The notes: generated by a model from the letters alone, not told the origin. Positions 16,111 to 24,749 are shown, counted from the stretch's first letter. The stretch: DNA of 64,000 bases from Virgisporangium aliadipatigenens (GCF_016863615.1 NZ_BOPF01000014.1:124001-188000), one strand, 5' to 3'. Program-made: numbers and translations.

Positions 16111-16131
16111 TTATCGTCGTTCTGACGATAA
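16111..16131. promoter_or_regulatory. Candidate NrtR operator 2 (perfect 21-bp palindrome)
   Basis: TTATCGTC-N5-GACGATAA has perfect 8-base arms. It lies 16 bases upstream of the SPFH start, its centre 34 bases (about three helical turns) from the centre of operator 1. Two matching dyads between divergent genes are what a dimeric, autoregulating winged-helix repressor would need. Confidence 0.7.
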
Positions 16132-16147
16132 CACCGAGGAGGCGGCG

Positions 16148-17161
16148 ATGGCCGACATCACCCGACGCGCGTTCCTGCGCCATCTGCGCGGCGCCCCCAC
16201 CAGCTACGTCCGGCACACCGTGCGCGGCAAGGTCCGCCACGAGGGCATCGGGCAGTCCTTCTGGTACCGGCCGCTGACCGCGGTCCTGTCCGAGGTGCCG
16301 GTCGACGACCGCGAGCTGCCGCTGCTGTTCCACGCGCGGACCGCGGACTTCTCCGACGTGACCGTGCAGGCCACCGTCACGTACCGGCTCAGCGACCCGG
16401 GCGTGGCGGCGACCCGGCTCGACTTCTCCATCGACCCGTTCACCGGGGAGTGGGGTGCGCAGCCGCTCGACCAGGTCGCCACGCTCCTCGCCGAGCTGGC
16501 CCAGCAGCCCGCGATCGACCTGCTCGCCCGCGTGCCGCTGACCGAGGCGCTGACCGCCGGCATCGCCCCGCTGCGCGAGGCCGTCACGGCGGGCCTGTCG
16601 AGCGACCCGCGGCTGACCGAGACCGGCGTGACCGTGGTGTCGGCGCGGGTCGTGGCCATCCGCCCCGAGCCGGACCTGGAGAAGGCGCTGCAGACGCCGA
16701 CCCGCGAGTCGGTGCAGCAGAACGCCGACCGGGCCACCTACGCCCGGCGCGCGGTCGCCGTCGAGCAGGAGCGCGCCATCGCGGAGAACGAGCTGCAGAA
16801 CCGCATCGAGCTGGCCCGCCGCCAGCAGCAGCTGGTCGAGCAGAACGGCGCCAACGAACGCCGCAAGGCCGAGCTGGACGCCGCGTCGAAGCTGGTCACC
16901 AGCCAGGGCGAGACCGATCGGGTGCGCCTGATCACCGAGTCCGAACGGCTGCGCAGCGACGCCAAGGCCGACGGCATCCGGGTCGTCGGGCTGGCCGACG
17001 CCGAGGCGCACGCCGCCCGGCTCAACGCCTACCGCGACCTGCCGGAGAGCGTCGTGTACGCGCTCGCGATCGAGAAGCTGGCCGGTCAACTTCCGCAGAT
17101 CAACGAGCTCACGATCACTCCCGACGTGATCACCAAACTGGTCGGAAGGCTGGGGCAGTGA
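16148..17161 (+). CDS. SPFH/Band 7 domain protein
   Basis: A 337-residue SPFH (stomatin/prohibitin/flotillin/HflK) protein. The SPFH domain covers about residues 20-195, followed by a charged helical, probably coiled-coil region (about 200-275; EQERAIAENELQNRIE and similar) and a short C-terminal helix-turn. There is no clear N-terminal membrane helix, unlike most SPFH proteins. SPFH proteins form large rings or cages. The ATG follows GAGGAGGCGGCG. The NAD-kinase-like gene overlaps its stop by four bases (GTGA), so the two are co-translated. A scaffold for the NAD-kinase-like partner is an inference from this coupling. Confidence 0.88.
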   Translation: MADITRRAFLRHLRGAPTSYVRHTVRGKVRHEGIGQSFWYRPLTAVLSEVPVDDRELPLLFHARTADFSDVTVQATVTYRLSDPGVAATRLDFSIDPFTGEWGAQPLDQVATLLAELAQQPAIDLLARVPLTEALTAGIAPLREAVTAGLSSDPRLTETGVTVVSARVVAIRPEPDLEKALQTPTRESVQQNADRATYARRAVAVEQERAIAENELQNRIELARRQQQLVEQNGANERRKAELDAASKLVTSQGETDRVRLITESERLRSDAKADGIRVVGLADAEAHAARLNAYRDLPESVVYALAIEKLAGQLPQINELTITPDVITKLVGRLGQ

Positions 17162-18039
17162 CCCTCGCACCCCGCGTGGTCGTCGTGTCGCGGCGCAGCG
17201 AGCTCGACGAGCTCCTCGCCCGGCACGGCACCCGCGCCGCCGCCGCGTACTTCCTGCGCCAGCGCGGCCGCGACCTCGCCGAGGTGCAGCAGCGCCACGA
17301 CGCCCTGACCGCCGCGCTGACCACCGTCGGCGCGGCCGTCCCGACCGACTGGCGGCGCGGGCACGTCGACCGGGAGGACCTGCCCCGGTTCCTGTTCGCG
17401 CCGGAGGACGTCGTGGTCGCCGTGGGCCAGGACGGGCTGGTCGCCAACGTCGCCAAGTATCTCGACGGGCAGCCGGTGATCGGCGTCGACCCCGAGCCGG
17501 GCCGCAACGCGGGTGTGCTCGTCCGGCACCGGGCGGACGCGGTGCGCGGGCTCCTACGACGTTCCCGCGAGGTGGAGGAGCGCACGATGGTCGTGGCGGA
17601 ACTCGACGACGGCCAGGAGCTGGTCGGACTCAACGAGATCTACTGCGGGCACATCACCCACCAGAGCAGCCGATACGTGGTGTCCACACCGGACGGACGG
17701 CGGGAGCGCCACTCCTCGTCGGGCGTGCTGGTCGGCACCGGCACGGGCGCGACCGGCTGGTGCGGCTCGGTCGCCCGCTCCCGGCCGGACCCGCCGCGGA
17801 TGCCCGGGCCGGGACAGCCCGCGCTGTGCTGGTTCGTGCGGGAGGCGTGGGACTCGCCGGCGACCGGTGTCGCGCTGACGGCCGGTGTGCTCGGCCCCGA
17901 CGAGCGTCTGGAACTGGTCAGCGAGAGCGAACGCCTCGTCGCGTTCGCCGACGGGCTGGAGGCCGACCGCCTCGAACTCGCCTGGGGCCAGCGCCTCACC
18001 GTCGGCGTCGCCGCCCGCAAACTCGCCCTGGTCAGCTAG
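17158..18039 (+). CDS. NAD-kinase-like protein (ATP-NAD/diacylglycerol kinase fold)
   Basis: A 293-residue protein that aligns by motif with NAD kinases. It has AVGQDGLVANVAKYL in place of the GGDGT(L) loop (so GQDG, not GGDG), the NE motif in LNEIYCGH, SSGVLVGTGTGATGW in place of the conserved TGSTAY-type nucleotide loop, and a C-terminal FADG. The changes suggest a divergent substrate or altered kinetics rather than ordinary NAD phosphorylation. GTG 17158 overlaps the SPFH stop. The gene ends tail to tail with the next gene, sharing CTAG. Control by the adjacent NrtR-like protein would place it in NAD(P) or ADP-ribose metabolism. Confidence 0.75.
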   Translation: MTLAPRVVVVSRRSELDELLARHGTRAAAAYFLRQRGRDLAEVQQRHDALTAALTTVGAAVPTDWRRGHVDREDLPRFLFAPEDVVVAVGQDGLVANVAKYLDGQPVIGVDPEPGRNAGVLVRHRADAVRGLLRRSREVEERTMVVAELDDGQELVGLNEIYCGHITHQSSRYVVSTPDGRRERHSSSGVLVGTGTGATGWCGSVARSRPDPPRMPGPGQPALCWFVREAWDSPATGVALTAGVLGPDERLELVSESERLVAFADGLEADRLELAWGQRLTVGVAARKLALVS

Positions 18040-19985
18040 AACGAGATGCGCGCGGCGATCACCTTGCGGCTGCCCGTCACGATCGTCACCACGTCGCCGA
18101 ACACGTCCACGTCCTGCGGCAGGTTCTCGAACTCGCAGAACACCGGCGTCGTGTACTCCAGCGTCTCGACGTTCAGGGCGAAGAGGTAGTAGCCGTACTC
18201 GGTGCCCGGCCAGCCCGGATCCTCGGCGGCCTCGACGATCGCCGTGTGCCCCTGGGCCGCGTACGACTTCATGCTCAGCGAGCTGCGCCGGGCCTGCGTG
18301 ACGTCCCACGGGTCGACCGAACGCGCCACACCGGTCTGCGTGATGCTGGTGCCGAGCACCCGCTTGTCGAGGACCGTCCAGTCCGACGGGCTGAACGTCG
18401 TCCCCTTGCCCGCCGGTGCCGCCATCGTGCGCAGGTCCGCGGCGGCCTTGCCGGTCTCCACGTCGATCGGGACGATCAGGCCCTGCGTGGCGTCACCCGC
18501 GTCGACGCAGACGACCTTCGGCGCGCACGGCTGCGGCCGGGCGATACTGCCGGCCTCCGGCAGCGGCGTCTGCCACCTCTGCTTCAGCGTGGTGATGTCG
18601 TAGCCGGTCAGCACGCCGCCCCGGCTGCCCTGCGACGAGTACGCCACGAGCGTTCCGGCGAGCACGACCTGGGTGAACTTGCGACCGGTCTTGCCGCTGA
18701 CCTTCACCTGCCCGGTCTCGCCGTCGATGACGTAGGTGTTCTCCTCGTCGTCGTCGACCACGATCGTGCTGATGTCGGCGCCGGCCGAGGTGCGGAAGCG
18801 TTCGCCCTTGTCCCCGAGATAGTCGGCGAAGCCGTCGAACGGCTGCGCGGCCGGCTGCTGGCCGTTCGGCCACACGTAGCCGACCGTCGCCTGGCGGCCG
18901 ATCGAAAGGACGCGGCCGGTGATCTCGCGGCTCCACTTCGTGGTGCCGGTGCGCAGGTCGAGGCGTTCCACATACGCCTTGCGATCCTTGAGCTTGGAGA
19001 GGATCAGGTCGGTGCCGACCCGGGCGATGACCTCGCGCTGGTTCGGCGGCCAGGTGTCCTCGGAGAGCTTCGATCCGTCCTTTGTGGACAGTACCGAACG
19101 GTGTGCCCCGCGACCGCCGCCGAACGACAGTTCCACCAGGAGCAGGTCCTCGACGACCGTGAGCCGGGCGTCGTCCGGGATGTCGGGCACGCTCGACTTC
19201 CAGTTGTGACCGCCACTGCCGATCGACTTCGCGATCACGGTCGTCCGGGCGTCCGAGCCGCTGTAGGCGTAGTAGAGGGTGCTGCCGTCCGACGTCGCGG
19301 CACCCGCCTTGGCCCCGTCCGGCAGCTGGATCTCGGCGACCACGTCGAGGGTGCCGGACGGGCCGTCCAGGCCGTCGATCTGCAGCCACCGGTCCTTGTA
19401 GTGGAAGTAGGCGCCGGCGCCGCCGCAGCAGACCAGGACGACGGCCAGGAAACCGCCGATCAAGGACCAGATCAACTTCTTGTGGGAACGGCGTGGGCGG
19501 GCCGGCGGGGCCTGGATGCCGGGCTGCCACGGCGCGGGCGGCGGGTGGCCGGGCGCCCACGGCTGCGGTGGCATCGCACCCGGCGGCACTGCCCCGGGCG
19601 GCATGGCACCGGGCGCCCATGTCTGCGACGGATCGGCGTGCGGCGGAGCGACCGCCCACGGCTGCGCGGACATCGGCGCGGCGAGGCCCGGCTGGTCGGG
19701 CGCGGCCGGCGGCCAGGGCTGGGCGGGCATCGGCGCCGATGCGGGCGGCGGCGCGGCGAGCCCCGGCTGGTCCGGCGCGGCCGGCGGCCACGGCTGGTCG
19801 TACGGCATGCCCGACTGCGGGGCGGCCGGCGGCCACGGCTGCTGGTAGGGGACGCCGGACTGCGGCGCGGGCCATCCCTGGGAGCCGGTCTGGCCGGTCT
19901 GGCCGGTCTGCGCGGGGTCCTGCGGCGGTGGGGCGCCCTGCGGCGTACCCGGATCCCCGGGTCCCCCCGGCCACGGTGCCGACAT
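18036..19985 (-). CDS. Membrane-anchored PQQ-type beta-propeller protein
   Basis: A 649-residue type II membrane protein. The cytoplasmic N-terminus (1-165) is Pro/Gln/Trp/Ala-rich with repeated QPWPPAAP-type segments. One helix at about 170-195 ends in Cys-Cys-Gly-Gly. The extracytoplasmic part (about 200-649) looks like an eight-bladed PQQ-like propeller with blade strands such as TVVEDLLLVE, TYVIDGETGQVKV and VCVDAGD. No enzyme residues are recognised; such proteins may be assembly or sensor components. The repeated N-terminus resembles the cytoplasmic tails of other actinobacterial membrane proteins. ATG 19985 is the first residue of the Pro-rich tail. Confidence 0.75.
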   Translation of the reverse strand: MSAPWPGGPGDPGTPQGAPPPQDPAQTGQTGQTGSQGWPAPQSGVPYQQPWPPAAPQSGMPYDQPWPPAAPDQPGLAAPPPASAPMPAQPWPPAAPDQPGLAAPMSAQPWAVAPPHADPSQTWAPGAMPPGAVPPGAMPPQPWAPGHPPPAPWQPGIQAPPARPRRSHKKLIWSLIGGFLAVVLVCCGGAGAYFHYKDRWLQIDGLDGPSGTLDVVAEIQLPDGAKAGAATSDGSTLYYAYSGSDARTTVIAKSIGSGGHNWKSSVPDIPDDARLTVVEDLLLVELSFGGGRGAHRSVLSTKDGSKLSEDTWPPNQREVIARVGTDLILSKLKDRKAYVERLDLRTGTTKWSREITGRVLSIGRQATVGYVWPNGQQPAAQPFDGFADYLGDKGERFRTSAGADISTIVVDDDEENTYVIDGETGQVKVSGKTGRKFTQVVLAGTLVAYSSQGSRGGVLTGYDITTLKQRWQTPLPEAGSIARPQPCAPKVVCVDAGDATQGLIVPIDVETGKAAADLRTMAAPAGKGTTFSPSDWTVLDKRVLGTSITQTGVARSVDPWDVTQARRSSLSMKSYAAQGHTAIVEAAEDPGWPGTEYGYYLFALNVETLEYTTPVFCEFENLPQDVDVFGDVVTIVTGSRKVIAARISF

Positions 19986-20032
19986 CGACGACCACCTCCC
20001 CCATGGTGAATCGAGGGAATGGTATGCCCACG

Positions 20033-21250
20033 TCAGGGCCCCGTGCCCGCCGCCCCTTCCTCACGCGCGTTGTAGTCGTCGAGCCATTCGGCCAACGCCT
20101 TCTCGTCGTTGATGTCGACGCCGTCCTTGAGGAGTTGGGCCATCGCGCGCACCGCCGGGCTGCGATGGTCGTCACTGCGGATCCGGCGGGTGAACTCGCC
20201 CTTGTGCCGGGCGACGGTGGCGACGTTCTGGGCGACCTCGCGCGGGCTCAGTCCGCTGACCCGGCCGGCCCAGCGGACCCAGGCGCTGAGCGCGGCGGGG
20301 AGGAGTTCGGAGTCGGCGCGGTCCAGCAGCGCCTTGGCCGGCACCCACTCCAGCAGGAAGTCGGCGATGCCGTCCGGCGTCCAGCGCAGCGCGTCCTGCT
20401 GGGAGTACTCGACGATGAGCTTCAGCGCGAACGTCAGCGACTCCGGATCGGCACCCGACACCCGGGACGACTCGGGAGCGGCCTGGAAGTCGGCGATCGT
20501 GAGCGGCGGCTCCTCGGCGGCCTCCGGCAGCAGCCGCAGGCGGTGCGTCGCCAGTGCGCGATCGCTCGTGAGCGAACGGGCCTCGGGCAGCTCCGGCAGC
20601 TCGTCGGTGATGCTCAGGAAGCGTTCGACCTCGGTCCGCAGTTCCCCCGGATCGACCTCGACCAGGCGCATGTCCTCGTCGGTGGTGGCCGCGGCCTGGA
20701 GCTGCGCGAGCAATGCCCCCGCGGGTGCGGCGACGAACAGGTCACGCACGTGACCGGCCCGGTGATCGACGAGCGCCGCCACCACGTGCTCGGGACCGCC
20801 GTCGTCGGTGTCGTCGTAGGCGAAGCAGGCCAGATACGTGGTCTGGTTGCCCTGGTCGTCGCCGAACGCGTAGGTGCCGGTCGGGTGCACCACGCCGACA
20901 TGCGGCAGCCACCCCGGCGCCTCGGCCGGAGCAGCGGCACGGCTCCTCGTCGTCACCCCACCCACCTCGCCGAGAACCGTGCGCAGCAGCGAAGCGGTGC
21001 GGGTCCGGCGGCGGGCCAGGTGCCGGCGCAGCCCCTCGGCGGTGCCGGTCAGCACGGCCGCCCGGTCCCGGTCGGCGACGGCGTACGCGGCCCCGAGCAT
21101 CGTCGAGACGAGCAGCTCCGCGTCGTAGGCCGTGGTGACCCGGTCCAGGTCGCGGGCCACCTCGAGAAACAGGTCGTAGCGGGCGGTCGACGGGTCCGGC
21201 TCGGGCCGACGCGGCCCCGGCACATCGGGATCGGTCCGCTCCGTCGGCAT
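20033..21250 (-). CDS. Conserved hypothetical protein, 405 residues
   Basis: A soluble-looking actinobacterial protein without signal peptide or membrane helix. The first half is mixed alpha/beta with LACFAYDDTDDGG and HVVAALVDHRAGHVRDLFV. The C-terminal part is helical and contains LLEWVPAKALLDRADSELLP and WVRWAGRVSGLSP, a type of helical domain seen at the C-terminus of several actinobacterial uncharacterised proteins. I cannot name a function. ATG 21250 (MPTERTDPDV) avoids a low-quality upstream extension. Upstream is a divergent acetyltransferase gene. Confidence 0.7.
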   Translation of the reverse strand: MPTERTDPDVPGPRRPEPDPSTARYDLFLEVARDLDRVTTAYDAELLVSTMLGAAYAVADRDRAAVLTGTAEGLRRHLARRRTRTASLLRTVLGEVGGVTTRSRAAAPAEAPGWLPHVGVVHPTGTYAFGDDQGNQTTYLACFAYDDTDDGGPEHVVAALVDHRAGHVRDLFVAAPAGALLAQLQAAATTDEDMRLVEVDPGELRTEVERFLSITDELPELPEARSLTSDRALATHRLRLLPEAAEEPPLTIADFQAAPESSRVSGADPESLTFALKLIVEYSQQDALRWTPDGIADFLLEWVPAKALLDRADSELLPAALSAWVRWAGRVSGLSPREVAQNVATVARHKGEFTRRIRSDDHRSPAVRAMAQLLKDGVDINDEKALAEWLDDYNAREEGAAGTGP

Positions 21251-21332
21251 GCGGGCGAGTCTACGGCGCCGTCCACGGGAGCAACGTGGGGATTCGCGCC
21301 CGTTAGTGGGGAGGAAGCCGCAGCATGGAAAC

Positions 21333-21860
21333 ATGACGCACACTCTCGCTCCGTCGCGTTCGACGGCCACCGTGCGGCCCTACCGGCCCGCCGACCACGG
21401 CGCCTGCCGTCAGCTGTGGGCGGAGTTCGTCGTGCAGCAGAGAGCGTTCCTCAATGAGCCCGGCCTCGGGGGCAGCGATCCCGGCGCCGGATTCGAGGAG
21501 TACCTGACCCGGCTCGACCTGTCCGGCATGTGGGTCGCCGACGACGGGCACGTCGTGGGCTTCGTCGGGCTCGTGCTCGACGGGCGGGCCGGCGCGGTGG
21601 ACCCCGTCGTGGTCACCGCGGCCCGCCGTGGTGCGGGCATCGGACGTTCGCTGCTGCAGCACGTCACCGAGCAGGCGCGGGAACGCGGGCTCAAGCAACT
21701 GACGATCTCGCCGGCCCTGCGCAACGTCGAGGCGCTGCACTGCCTGCACGCCGCCGGCTATGACGTGCTCACCAACGTGACCCTCGCGCTCAGCCTCAAC
21801 GACCGCCCGCAGAACGCCCACGAGCGGCTCGAGCTGCACGGACAGAACTTCCGTTACTGA
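21333..21860 (+). CDS. GNAT-family N-acetyltransferase
   Basis: A 175-residue GCN5-related acetyltransferase that moves an acetyl group from acetyl-CoA to an unknown amine. The acetyl-CoA binding motif A is VVVTAARRGAGIGRSLLQHV (residues about 90-110), preceded by the beta4 strand GFVGLVLDG. A typical N-terminal acceptor region (about 10-60) contains LWAEFVVQQRAF. The ATG follows GGGGAGGAAG at a slightly long distance. It is followed after 78 bases by a DUF4192 gene on the same strand. The substrate cannot be inferred. Confidence 0.85.
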   Translation: MTHTLAPSRSTATVRPYRPADHGACRQLWAEFVVQQRAFLNEPGLGGSDPGAGFEEYLTRLDLSGMWVADDGHVVGFVGLVLDGRAGAVDPVVVTAARRGAGIGRSLLQHVTEQARERGLKQLTISPALRNVEALHCLHAAGYDVLTNVTLALSLNDRPQNAHERLELHGQNFRY

Positions 21861-21938
21861 CGTTCTGTGGACGGCGGCTGTCCACAGCGGATTTTTCGCC
21901 GTTCCGGCCGGGGGTGCGGGCGGGCCACGCTTCCCGCC

Positions 21939-22931
21939 ATGGACGCACTGACCCTCCGGACGCCCGTCGACGTGCTCGCCGCGGTGCCGTACCTGCTCGG
22001 GTTCCACCCCACGGACAGCCTCGTCGCGCTCGCGGTGCGCGGGCGCAAGCTCGTCTTCCAGGCGCGCACCGACACGCCGCCGCCCACGGAGGCCACCGGC
22101 CTGGCGAGACGGCTCGCCGCGGTGCTGGCGCGGCACGGGCCGACCGGCGTGCTCCTCGTCGGCTACGGGCCGCCCGAGCCGACCGGCACGGCGCTGGCGA
22201 CGTTCACCGTCGTGTTCGAGGGCGTGGGTGTGCCGGTCGTCGACGCCATCCGGGCCGACCGGGGCCGCTGGTGGCGACCGGACTGCGACGATCCGGAGTG
22301 CTGCCCGGTCGAGGGCATCCCGTACGACCCGGACGTCACGGAGGTCGCGGCCGCCGCGACGTTCGCCGGGATGGCCGCCGCGCCGACCCGGGAGACGCTC
22401 TCGGCGCTGCTCGCCCCGATCGGCGGCCCCGGGCTCGAGCCCGAGCTGCAGCGCGCCGCCGAACGCCTCACCGAACTGTCCGCCGCCGGGACCCGCCGCC
22501 GCGGTTCGGCCGCGCGGGCGGCCGTCAACCAGGCGTTGGCCACGCGGCGCGCGGGCGGCCGGCTCGACGACGCCGACGTCGCCTGGCTCGCCACGCTGCT
22601 GACCGACACCCGCGTCCGCGACGATGCCTGGCGGCGCATCGTCTCCGCCGACAACGACCCCGCCCACGCCGAACTGTGGCGCGAGGTGCTGCGCCGGGTC
22701 CCCGACCGGTACGTGCCGGCACCGGCCACGCTTTACGCGCTCTGTGCGTGGCGGCGCGGCGACGGGACCACCGCCAACCTCGCGGTGCAGCGGGCGCTGG
22801 ACGTCGACCCCGGCTACCGGATGGCCGACCTGCTGGGCCGGGCGCTGATGGCCGGGCTCTCGCCGAGCGCCCTGGACGAGCTGCCCGGGCCGGTGGTCAC
22901 GCGCCGCCGGCCGAGGATCCGGGGAGCGTGA
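21939..22931 (+). CDS. DUF4192 family protein
   Basis: A 330-residue actinobacterial protein of the DUF4192 family, recognised by its start (TPVDVLAAVPYLLGFHPTDSLV) read in parts: VPYLLGF and HPTDSLV are the signature. A Cys-containing loop (DDPECCPVEG) sits near residue 115, and the C-terminal helical half ends with repeats resembling tetratricopeptide helices (TLYALCAWRRGDG, ANLAVQRALDVDPGYRMA). Function unknown. Its 3' end overlaps the convergent fdhD gene by 35 bases, so transcription of each should interfere with the other unless they are expressed at different times. Confidence 0.85.
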   Translation: MDALTLRTPVDVLAAVPYLLGFHPTDSLVALAVRGRKLVFQARTDTPPPTEATGLARRLAAVLARHGPTGVLLVGYGPPEPTGTALATFTVVFEGVGVPVVDAIRADRGRWWRPDCDDPECCPVEGIPYDPDVTEVAAAATFAGMAAAPTRETLSALLAPIGGPGLEPELQRAAERLTELSAAGTRRRGSAARAAVNQALATRRAGGRLDDADVAWLATLLTDTRVRDDAWRRIVSADNDPAHAELWREVLRRVPDRYVPAPATLYALCAWRRGDGTTANLAVQRALDVDPGYRMADLLGRALMAGLSPSALDELPGPVVTRRRPRIRGA

Positions 22932-23766
22932 TCCGTTCGCGGCCGCTGTACACGTTGAACGTCCTGCCGCGCAGGAAGCCGACGAGCGTGAGCCCGGTCT
23001 CGGTGGCCAGTTCCACGGCGAGGGTGCTCGGTGCGGAGACCGCCGCCAGCATCGGGATTCCGGCGAGGGTCGCCTTCTGCACCAGTTCGAAGCTGGCCCG
23101 GCCGCTGACCATCAGCACCAGGCCGCTCGCCGGCAGGCGACCGTTGCGCGCCGCCCAGCCGACCACCTTGTCGACGGCGTTGTGCCGGCCGACGTCCTCG
23201 CGCACGCACACCAGCTCCCCGTCCGGGGTGAAGAGCCCGGCCGCGTGCAACCCGCCCGTCGTCTCGAACGTCCGCTGCGCCGCACGCAACGCGTCCGGCA
23301 GCCCGATCAGGGTCTCCGCGTCGACGGCGGTCCGGTCGGCGTCCAGGTCGAACCGGGACTTGACCCGCACCGCGTCGATGCTCGCCTTGCCGCACACGCC
23401 GCAGGAGGAGGTGGTGTAGAAGTTCCGCGACGGGTCGGTGACCGGCGGCGCCACATGCCCGGCCAGCTGAACGTCCACCACGTTGTACTGGTTGGGCTCG
23501 TTGGTGCCGGCGCACAGCTGGGCCAGCACGACGTCGTCGGCGCCGGTGATGATGCCCTCGGTGAGCAGGAACCCCACAGCCAGATCGATGTCGTCGCCGG
23601 GGGTGCGCATCGTGACGGCCAGCGGGGGGCGCTTGCCGCCGGCCGGGCCGACCCGGATCTCCAACGGCTCCTCGGCGGCCAGGGTGTCCGGGCGGTCGCG
23701 CGTGACGGCCGCCGTCCCGGAGAGATCCACCTTGAGGACTTTGCGTCGTGCGCTGGCCCGGCCCAT
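22897..23766 (-). CDS. fdhD: Formate dehydrogenase accessory sulfurtransferase FdhD
   Basis: A 289-residue FdhD protein. FdhD takes sulfur from a cysteine desulfurase and passes it to the molybdenum cofactor of formate dehydrogenase. The key CxxC is intact in SSCGVCGKASID (around residues 121-125). Other family signatures are DDIDLAVGFLLTEGII, REDVGRHNAVDKVVGWA and LVMVSGRASFELVQKA read as SGRASFE. It is divergent from mobA, with 53 bases between them, so both molybdenum-cofactor genes share a promoter region. The formate dehydrogenase itself is not in the window. Confidence 0.94.
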   Translation of the reverse strand: MGRASARRKVLKVDLSGTAAVTRDRPDTLAAEEPLEIRVGPAGGKRPPLAVTMRTPGDDIDLAVGFLLTEGIITGADDVVLAQLCAGTNEPNQYNVVDVQLAGHVAPPVTDPSRNFYTTSSCGVCGKASIDAVRVKSRFDLDADRTAVDAETLIGLPDALRAAQRTFETTGGLHAAGLFTPDGELVCVREDVGRHNAVDKVVGWAARNGRLPASGLVLMVSGRASFELVQKATLAGIPMLAAVSAPSTLAVELATETGLTLVGFLRGRTFNVYSGRERITLPGSSAGGA

Positions 23767-23819
23767 GCGTTCGAGAGTACGGCGGAGTTCGATGAGTGCC
23801 TACGGTATACGGTCGTGCG

Positions 23820-24479
23820 ATGGCTGCGGTGGCGCACGGATATGCGGCGATCGTGCTCGCCGGCGGCGGCGGGCGGCGCCTCGGGGGACCGGCGAAGCCC
23901 ACCCTCGAGGTGGCGGGCGTGTCGATGCTGGCGCGGGTGCTGGACGCCGTCGCGGACGCCGCCATCCGGGTGGTGGTCGGGCCGGCCGAGCTGGAGGGCC
24001 TGTTGCCGGACGGGGTGGTGCTGACCCGGGAGGAGCCGCCGGGCGGCGGACCGGTGGCGGCGCTGTGGGCCGGCCTGTCGGCGCTGGACGGTGAGCCTGC
24101 GCAGGCCCGGCCGGAGGCGGGCGGGCTCGTGGCCGTGCTCGCCGCCGATCTGCCGCTGCTCACCCGCGGCGCCGTCGGGCTGCTGCTGCGCGCCGTCAGT
24201 GCACCCGCCGCGGGCGGCGAGCGGGACGGGGCGGTGTTCGTGGACGGCGACGGGCGGCAGCAGTTCCTGTGCGGGGCGTGGGCCGTCCCGGCCCTGCGGA
24301 CCCGGCTCGGGCACCTCGCGCCGCACGCGGGGCTGTCGCTGCGGCAGGCGTTCGCGCCGATGCGGGTGGCGGAGGTCGTCGCCCCGCCCGGCACCCCGCC
24401 GCCGTGGTACGACTGCGACACCGCCGAGGAGTTGGCCGAGGCACGGCGCCTGTGGGGAGAGGTTCATGGCGACGCTTGA
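23820..24479 (+). CDS. mobA: MobA-like molybdenum cofactor guanylyltransferase
   Basis: A 219-residue nucleotidyltransferase of the MobA/GlmU fold, expected to add GMP to molybdopterin to make the bis-MGD cofactor of formate dehydrogenase. The N-terminal signature is AIVLAGGGGRRLGGPAKP (GTP-binding loop; the usual Ser-Arg-Met is Gly-Arg-Arg-Leu), and the metal-binding AADLPLL lies near residue 110. Neighbouring fdhD supports the molybdenum role. ATG 23820 is preferred; an in-frame GTG at 23796 would add eight residues. No ribosome site is clear, so a leaderless transcript is possible. It overlaps the next gene by 14 bases. Confidence 0.82.
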   Translation: MAAVAHGYAAIVLAGGGGRRLGGPAKPTLEVAGVSMLARVLDAVADAAIRVVVGPAELEGLLPDGVVLTREEPPGGGPVAALWAGLSALDGEPAQARPEAGGLVAVLAADLPLLTRGAVGLLLRAVSAPAAGGERDGAVFVDGDGRQQFLCGAWAVPALRTRLGHLAPHAGLSLRQAFAPMRVAEVVAPPGTPPPWYDCDTAEELAEARRLWGEVHGDA

Positions 24480-24702
24480 GGAATGGGTGGCGACCGCGTC
24501 GGAGTCGCTGGGGATCGACGCGTTGACGCACGAGGAACAGCAGATCGTGCTCGACGTCGCCCGCGACGTGGCGCACAACGTTCTGCGGCCGGGTGCGCCG
24601 GTGACGACGTTCCTGCTGGGAGTAGCGGTCGGCCGCGGCGCGCGACTGGGCCCGACCGCAGCCGTGATCCAGGCACTGGCCAGCAAAAACGCGGGTGAGT
24701 AA
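24466..24702 (+). CDS. DUF6457 small protein
   Basis: A 78-residue helical protein (MATLEEWVATASESLGID) that fits the DUF6457 family, small proteins regularly encoded beside mobA and fdhD in actinomycetes. Its ATG lies inside the 3' end of mobA (14-base overlap) and has a GGGGAGAGG site, so it is translationally coupled to MobA. Function unknown; an accessory role in molybdenum cofactor insertion is suggested by its constant neighbours. Confidence 0.85.
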   Translation: MATLEEWVATASESLGIDALTHEEQQIVLDVARDVAHNVLRPGAPVTTFLLGVAVGRGARLGPTAAVIQALASKNAGE

Positions 24703-24749
24703 GGGGCGGCGATGTCGGGTGCGACGGATCGCATCGTAGGGTGGGCGGC

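Noticed and set aside
19493-21457. Plus-strand frame across the propeller start and the 405-residue gene
   Set aside because: It crosses two minus-strand genes with good starts and sites and has shadow-like composition.
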